Assembly: GCA_012838085.1 (NCBI GenBank)
Contig: DUPX01000126.1
Location: forward strand, 1 to 39,209
Origin: Eubacteriaceae bacterium
GTDB taxonomy: Bacteria; Bacillota; Clostridia; Eubacteriales; Garciellaceae
Length of the DNA: 39,209 bases
Reading direction: 5' to 3'
The notes under the pieces are model-generated. The model saw nothing but the letters and a program-made list of their open reading frames with translations, was not told the origin of the DNA and did no database searches. Positions 34,863 through 39,209 of this stretch are shown here, in pieces. Position numbers and translations under genes: made by a program. Numbering within the stretch: position 1 is the first letter of the stretch; each line of letters starts with the position of its first letter.

Positions 34863-36074
34863 TTAATCATTGGTTATTTTAGATTTTAATACTTCTAAGG
34901 CCTTTAAAAATTGAAGGTCCTCCTCTAACTCCAACTTAGGCCGCTCAAGTAATTCTTTGGGCATTTCTACCCTTATATCTGGTTCAATCCCTACTCCATG
35001 AATATTTATACCATTAGGGGTAAAGTATTCTGAAGAGGTATACTTAATTCCTGAACCATCTGAAAGATCTTCAACATTTTGTACTAGACCCTTCCCAAAA
35101 GTTTTTGTGCCTACTAGGGTACCTGACTTACTATCCTTAACAGCACCAGCTAATATCTCTGATGCACTTGCACTTCCCTCATCTACTAATAAGACTAGGG
35201 GAATATCTATTTTATTCTTGCCATCAGAATAGCTTTCTTTTCTATTTTTATTCCTGTCCTCTGTGTATACTATAATCTGTTCTCCTAATATTCTATCAGC
35301 TACCTTTATCACTTCATTTAGCAATCCCCCAGGATTACTTCTAAGGTCAATTATCAAACCATTTATTCCTTTTGACTCAATTGAATTTAAATGATTATTA
35401 AAATCTTTTGAAGTATTCCTATCAAACATACTTATTCTAATATAACCATATTCATTATCAATGATTTCACTCTTTACAGTTTTGATCTTTATAATTTCCC
35501 TTATAATATCTTTTTCTATATAATCACTTATACCCTCTCTAATAATGGTTAATCTTACTTTAGTCCCTGGTTCTCCCTTAATTTTTGCTACAACTTCACT
35601 TAAACTTTTATTAACTATATCTTCACCATTAACCTTTATAACCTTGTCTCCACTTTTTAATCCAACCCTTTCACCAGGGGTATCTTCAATAGGTGCGATA
35701 ATGGTGACAAACCCTTCATCATCTAAAGTTATTTGAATTCCAATTCCTCCAAAGGAACCCTCAGTTTCATCTACAAAGCTATCATATTCACTGGGGGTCA
35801 TATAAATTGTATAGGGGTCTCCAATAGAATCAAACATACCCTTTATAGAACCCTCCATTAATTTATCCTCTTCCAGAGGCAGATAATAATTTTTCTGTAA
35901 AAAGTCTTTAAGCATTATAAGTTTTTTCACATTAATTGCAGTATTTGGGCTATCGGTAGTTAGTAGCACCTTATTTCCAAAAGCTAATGATAGTGTATTA
36001 GAAAATAAAAAAGTAGCTATATTACTAACTATCAAAAGAATAATAACAAATAACCATGCTAATCTTTTTTTCAA
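34863..36074 (-). CDS. ctpB: S41 carboxy-terminal processing protease (CtpB-like)
   Basis: This 403-residue secreted protease has one N-terminal membrane segment or signal anchor (about 5-32), a PDZ domain (about 108-180: GGIGIQITLDDEGFVTI and GLKSGDKVIKVNGEDI) and the S41 catalytic domain. S303 in DEGSASASEI and K328 in TFGKG, 25 residues apart, are the Ser-Lys dyad, with Q332 supporting it as in Bacillus CtpB. CtpB cleaves SpoIVFA in Bacillus sporulation, and other CtpA/CtpB enzymes trim wall hydrolases. The start is TTG at 36074, about 8 bases after GAGGTGG. A good promoter lies upstream, and a terminator separates it from the M23 gene. Confidence 0.93.
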   Translation of the reverse strand: MKKRLAWLFVIILLIVSNIATFLFSNTLSLAFGNKVLLTTDSPNTAINVKKLIMLKDFLQKNYYLPLEEDKLMEGSIKGMFDSIGDPYTIYMTPSEYDSFVDETEGSFGGIGIQITLDDEGFVTIIAPIEDTPGERVGLKSGDKVIKVNGEDIVNKSLSEVVAKIKGEPGTKVRLTIIREGISDYIEKDIIREIIKIKTVKSEIIDNEYGYIRISMFDRNTSKDFNNHLNSIESKGINGLIIDLRSNPGGLLNEVIKVADRILGEQIIVYTEDRNKNRKESYSDGKNKIDIPLVLLVDEGSASASEILAGAVKDSKSGTLVGTKTFGKGLVQNVEDLSDGSGIKYTSSEYFTPNGINIHGVGIEPDIRVEMPKELLERPKLELEEDLQFLKALEVLKSKITND

Positions 36075-36140
36075 TTATTTCCACCTCATTAATGTATGCT
36101 GTATTCTCTAACATAATTATATGCCAATAATTTATCTTTT

Positions 36141-36168
36141 ATTATATCACTAGAGAAGGTATTTACAA
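36141..36168 (-). promoter_or_regulatory. Promoter for ctpB-minJ
   Basis: On the minus strand TTGTAA (36163-36168), a 16-base spacer and a perfect extended -10 TG-A-TATAAT (TATAAT at 36141-36146) lie about 70 bases before the ctpB TTG. Together with the terminator just upstream, this makes ctpB-minJ a separate unit. Confidence 0.65.
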
Positions 36169-36189
36169 AAACACCTTATTCTATGGCAA

Positions 36190-36222
36190 ATAATAAAAAG
36201 AGCCAGCACCTAAGCTGACTCT
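36190..36222 (-). terminator. Intrinsic terminator after the M23 peptidase gene
   Basis: AGAGCCAGC (36199-36207) and GCTGACTCT (36214-36222) form a 9-bp stem with one mismatch. On the minus strand it is followed by a T-rich tract (the plus-strand AATAATAAAAA at 36189-36199). It ends the ftsE-ftsX-M23 transcript. Confidence 0.8.
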
Positions 36223-36236
36223 ATATGTATTTTATA

Positions 36237-37382
36237 TTATTTTTTTAGATAAGGAATTGGATTGGTGTGGTTTCCATTTTTCCTCACTTCAAAGTGTAAA
36301 TGAGGACCGGTAGAAGCCCCTGTAGAACCTACTAATGCAACAGTTTGGCCTCGCTTGACACTTTGACCTGCACTAACCTTTAAACTGCTATGGTGGGCAG
36401 ATAAGGTAGAAAGTCCTCCTCCGATATCAATAATCACAGTATAACCATATCCTCCTAGATATCCCGCATAGGTTACTACCCCATCGGCAGAGGCAACAAC
36501 AGGAGTGCCTCTGCCAGCACCTATATCTATTCCTGTATGCATTTTATATACATGTTGGATAGGATGAAGTCTCATCCCATAGGGGGAAGTGATTCTAGTA
36601 TGCCCTGGTACTGGCCATAATAACTGACCCCCTGTATATGGACCTGAACCGCCGGAATTGTTCTTATTAGCTGCCGCCTGGATGATTTTCTTAACCTTTG
36701 CCGCATCCTCCTCCAAGTGCTTCATTTCTTTTTCAAAGGCAGCAATTTCGTTATCTATTTTCCTAATCTTATTTTCTCTGGATACCTGTAAAGATTTAAC
36801 TTCCTTTGCCTTTCTTTCAAGTTTGTTTTTCAATGTGAGAATTCTTTCTTGTTCCTTCTCAATCTCTAATTTTTTATCCTCTACTTCCCGCTTTTTTTCT
36901 TCTAAGGTATTCAATAATTCATAATCATATTCCATTATAGTTTTTATCATTTCAATACGACTGATAAAATCTGAGAAACTTTCCGCTTCTAATAAAACCT
37001 CTAAATACCCTATATTCCCGTTTTTGTACATTACCCTTATTCGCTCACTAAGGGTCATATTCTGATTTTCCATGGCCTCTTCAGCTTTGGCTAATTCATC
37101 TTTTGCCTTATCTAAAGCTCTATTTGTAGAGTCTAAGTCTGTTTTTATTTTTTCTAGATTATTATTAGCTTCTTCTAATTGTTGCTCTATTTTTTCCAGC
37201 TCTTTTTTTGTCTCCTGCTTTTCTTCCTTAGATTCTTTTATTTTTCCTTGGACGGATTTTATATTTTTGTTTAGATTATTTAGTTTGTCCTGTTCCTTAT
37301 TAATATCTGCCATAGCTATACTAGGTAATACCAGGCCTATTATTATAATTATTATTAAGATTTTGGATATAAATTTTTTCAT
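36237..37382 (-). CDS. Secreted coiled-coil M23 peptidoglycan endopeptidase
   Basis: This 381-residue protein has a signal peptide (about 1-25, cleavage near AMADIN), a long coiled coil rich in Lys/Glu (about 28-235) and a C-terminal M23/LytM domain (about 250-381). The metal and catalytic residues look intact: MHTGIDIG, LSAHHS and GPHLHFEV (H361, H363). It should cut peptide cross-links in peptidoglycan. The coiled coil plus M23 layout, 25 bases after ftsX, matches hydrolases or activators controlled by FtsEX, such as EnvC in E. coli, with CwlO and PcsB as functional analogues. Unlike EnvC, its own active site appears complete. The start is an ATG after GGGGGAAA. Confidence 0.92.
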   Translation of the reverse strand: MKKFISKILIIIIIIGLVLPSIAMADINKEQDKLNNLNKNIKSVQGKIKESKEEKQETKKELEKIEQQLEEANNNLEKIKTDLDSTNRALDKAKDELAKAEEAMENQNMTLSERIRVMYKNGNIGYLEVLLEAESFSDFISRIEMIKTIMEYDYELLNTLEEKKREVEDKKLEIEKEQERILTLKNKLERKAKEVKSLQVSRENKIRKIDNEIAAFEKEMKHLEEDAAKVKKIIQAAANKNNSGGSGPYTGGQLLWPVPGHTRITSPYGMRLHPIQHVYKMHTGIDIGAGRGTPVVASADGVVTYAGYLGGYGYTVIIDIGGGLSTLSAHHSSLKVSAGQSVKRGQTVALVGSTGASTGPHLHFEVRKNGNHTNPIPYLKK

Positions 37383-37407
37383 ACAGAATTTCCCCCTTTC
37401 TCTTTTC

Positions 37408-38304
37408 TTATACCTTTAAAAATTTTCTCATGGATAGGATGCTACCAATTACACCTATAGATAAACCTCCAATTACAAAATACCACTTAATCTGATTAAT
37501 CATTTGGCCCGCAGGCACCAATGAATTTGATATTATAGATAAAGCGGTGTGCTGAGCCATACCCGTAAAGTAATAATAAGAATATCCTAAAATTAGTAGG
37601 GCCAATAATGCACCTATAAGGCCTAGAATAGCACCTTCTATTAAAAATGGCCAACGAACATACCAATTTGTAGCACCCACATATTTCATTATACTTATTT
37701 CCTTTTTTCGACCATAAACAGTTAATTTTATAGTATTGGAAATAATAAAAATAGAAATAATAGCTAAAATCACTGTCACTATTAATGTTAAAGATCTAAT
37801 AAAACGGGTAGACTTAAGAACCTTGTCCACAATTTCTTCCCCGTATTTCACTTCTTCAACACCTTTAATTCTTTCAATTGACTTTGCTATTTCACCTGCC
37901 TGGCTAGGGTCCTTAATAGTTAGTATAAAGGAGTTTTGCAGGGGATTATTTTCCTCTAATCCGGATATTAAATCCTTCCGTTCTCCAATTTGTTGAGAAA
38001 ACTTTTCTAAAGCCTCCTCTTTTGATTCATAGATAATAGTGCCAATCATTTCATTTGATTCTAATTGTTCCTTTATTTCAATAATTTCTTCATATTCTAC
38101 GTCCAGTTCCAAAAATGCCTTTAATTCTATTTTATCTTCTACAAAACTAGCAATATATTGGACATTAACCATAAATATTAATACAAGTCCTATAATCAAT
38201 AAAACTGCTACTACCGAACTTACCGAAGCTACACTCATCCAGGAATTTCGCCAAATATTATGTATAGCATCCCGTGAAAAATTTCGAAAGGTATTAATCT
38301 TCAT
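37408..38304 (-). CDS. ftsX: Cell division ABC transporter permease FtsX
   Basis: This 298-residue membrane subunit of FtsEX has the FtsX layout: a short cytoplasmic N-terminus, TM1 (about 24-48), an extracellular loop of about 120 residues and three further TM segments (about 170-195, 215-243 and 268-290). The complex does not transport a substrate but passes ATP-driven movement to wall hydrolases outside. I chose the ATG at 38304, which overlaps ftsE by 11 bases and has GGGTGG 8 bases upstream; an in-frame GTG at 38316 is less likely. The extracellular loop would contact the coiled-coil hydrolase encoded next. Confidence 0.94.
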   Translation of the reverse strand: MKINTFRNFSRDAIHNIWRNSWMSVASVSSVVAVLLIIGLVLIFMVNVQYIASFVEDKIELKAFLELDVEYEEIIEIKEQLESNEMIGTIIYESKEEALEKFSQQIGERKDLISGLEENNPLQNSFILTIKDPSQAGEIAKSIERIKGVEEVKYGEEIVDKVLKSTRFIRSLTLIVTVILAIISIFIISNTIKLTVYGRKKEISIMKYVGATNWYVRWPFLIEGAILGLIGALLALLILGYSYYYFTGMAQHTALSIISNSLVPAGQMINQIKWYFVIGGLSIGVIGSILSMRKFLKV

Positions 38305-38980
38305 AGTTATAACCACCCTTCTGCTGATCTGAAATTATTTCTCCATTACTTAATGTGATTACTCTTTTTTGAGCATCATCTACAATTTCCCTAGCATGGG
38401 TAGCCATTATTATTGTTGTTCCTCTATAATTTATATCATTTAATTTTTCCATTATATCCTTAGAGGTATTAGGATCTAAATTACCTGTAGGTTCGTCACA
38501 TATTAAAAGTTGTGGATTATTTACAATTGCCCTGGCCAAGGACACTCTTTGTTGTTCTCCACCAGATAATTGATGAGGGTAATGTTCTGCTCTCTCACTC
38601 AAACCTACCATGGCCAATACCATTGGCACCTGTCGCCTTATTTGCTTTGGGTGTTGCTCTATAATTTCCATAGCAAAGGCTACATTTTCATAAACAGTTT
38701 TATTAGGCAATAATCTAAAGTCCTGAAAAACCACTCCCATATTTCTTCTAAGATAGGGAATTTCTTTTTGTTTAAGGTGGGTAATCTCTCTATTATCTAA
38801 GATTATCCTGCCACTGGTGGCATTTTCCTCCTTCAATAATAGCTTTATTAAGGTGGATTTACCTGCCCCGCTGGCACCTACTATGAAAACAAACTCCCCT
38901 CTTTCTACATTAAAATTTATATTATTTAACGCCCTATGACCATTCTTATAATCCTTGCAAATATCTACCAATTGAAGCAT
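38294..38980 (-). CDS. ftsE: Cell division ATP-binding protein FtsE
   Basis: This 228-residue ABC ATPase is the cytoplasmic partner of FtsX. It shows Walker A GASGAGKST, Q-loop VFQDFRLLPNKTVYENVAFA (typical of FtsE), signature LSGGEQQRVSLARA, and Walker B LLICDEPTGNLDP followed by ATHAREIV. I chose the second ATG (MLQLVDI), since the first ATG at 38989 directly abuts the AGGAG ribosome site while the second lies about 8 bases after it. Its C-terminal codons overlap the start of ftsX. It is the first gene of the ftsE-ftsX-M23 operon and has a promoter in the last 150 bases of the window. Confidence 0.96.
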   Translation of the reverse strand: MLQLVDICKDYKNGHRALNNINFNVERGEFVFIVGASGAGKSTLIKLLLKEENATSGRIILDNREITHLKQKEIPYLRRNMGVVFQDFRLLPNKTVYENVAFAMEIIEQHPKQIRRQVPMVLAMVGLSERAEHYPHQLSGGEQQRVSLARAIVNNPQLLICDEPTGNLDPNTSKDIMEKLNDINYRGTTIIMATHAREIVDDAQKRVITLSNGEIISDQQKGGYNYED

Positions 38981-39047
38981 AAAATCCATCTCCTATGTCT
39001 GTCAGCAATTTAAACTTGTAAAAAATATGTATCTATTATTAAAAATT

Positions 39048-39077
39048 ATTATAACAAACTTTCAACAATCAACACAA
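39048..39077 (-). promoter_or_regulatory. Promoter of the ftsEX operon
   Basis: On the minus strand, TTGTGT (39072-39077), an 18-base spacer and a perfect extended -10 TG-T-TATAAT (TATAAT at 39048-39053) lie about 70 bases upstream of ftsE. The remaining sequence to the window edge is AT-rich with no gene that I can support. Confidence 0.6.
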
Positions 39078-39209
39078 TGTTTAATTTTTCCAAAGTATAT
39101 TACGATTTATATTTATTTTCTAGATTATTCGATAAAATCCTTTATTTTATTTTAATTATTTGTATTTCATTTAATTTAATTGTCTTTTACTAACTTTTAA
39201 TAGATAATA

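Overview
This is a low-GC Firmicute chromosome segment. The best guess is a member of the class Clostridia (Clostridiales/Tissierellales type). The reasons are the AT-rich third positions, strong AGGAGG-type ribosome sites, frequent GTG and TTG starts, a T-box leader, a CGAAC-type LexA box, and the conserved hprK-murB-rapZ-yvcK-whiA-dnaE-pyk neighbourhood. The species cannot be named from the sequence. I saw no tRNA, rRNA, CRISPR array, insertion sequence or prophage gene. Most of the window is core chromosome.

Layout. 68-1441 (-) is a 23S rRNA m5U methyltransferase. A ~400-base gene-free stretch follows, with an unexplained structured element and an orphan minus-strand terminator. 1839-5483 (+) holds an OmpR-type response regulator, its membrane histidine kinase and a propeller-like lipoprotein. 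5618-12243 (-) holds pyk, a 64-residue DUF2007-like protein, dnaE and whiA. 12332-15405 (+) is a serine biosynthesis operon (class V aminotransferase plus serA) behind a T-box whose likely specifier codon is AGC (Ser). It is inserted in opposite orientation between whiA and yvcK. 15503-20178 (-) holds yvcK, rapZ, murB, hprK and a Cof-type HAD phosphatase. This block joins central carbon control (HPr kinase, YvcK, RapZ, pyruvate kinase) to cell wall synthesis (MurB).

The accessory highlight is the six-gene minus-strand operon at 20301-26114. It encodes a membrane-anchored Ig/transglutaminase-like protein, a DltA-like adenylating ligase, a DltC-like carrier protein, an MBOAT O-acyltransferase, an SGNH-like extracellular protein and a small lipoprotein. 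It resembles the Dlt D-alanylation pathway with clear differences. The gene order is A-C-B-X. No separate DltX is present, and the MBOAT itself ends in FIYNQF, resembling the C-terminal tyrosine acyl-shuttle motif. The SGNH partner has Cys where the nucleophilic Ser is expected. The ligase lacks the Cys linked to D-Ala selection but keeps the Asp that binds the substrate amine. I infer a cell-envelope aminoacylation system whose cargo may not be D-alanine.

26300-33441 is a nucleotide excision repair block: uvrC, uvrA and uvrB, with a LexA box upstream of uvrB and a small unknown plus-strand gene between uvrC and uvrA. 33613-38980 (-) is a cell division and cell wall module: ftsE, ftsX, a coiled-coil M23 peptidase, a ctpB-type S41 protease and a MinJ-like multi-pass PDZ protein. 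The ftsE promoter lies near the right edge of the window.
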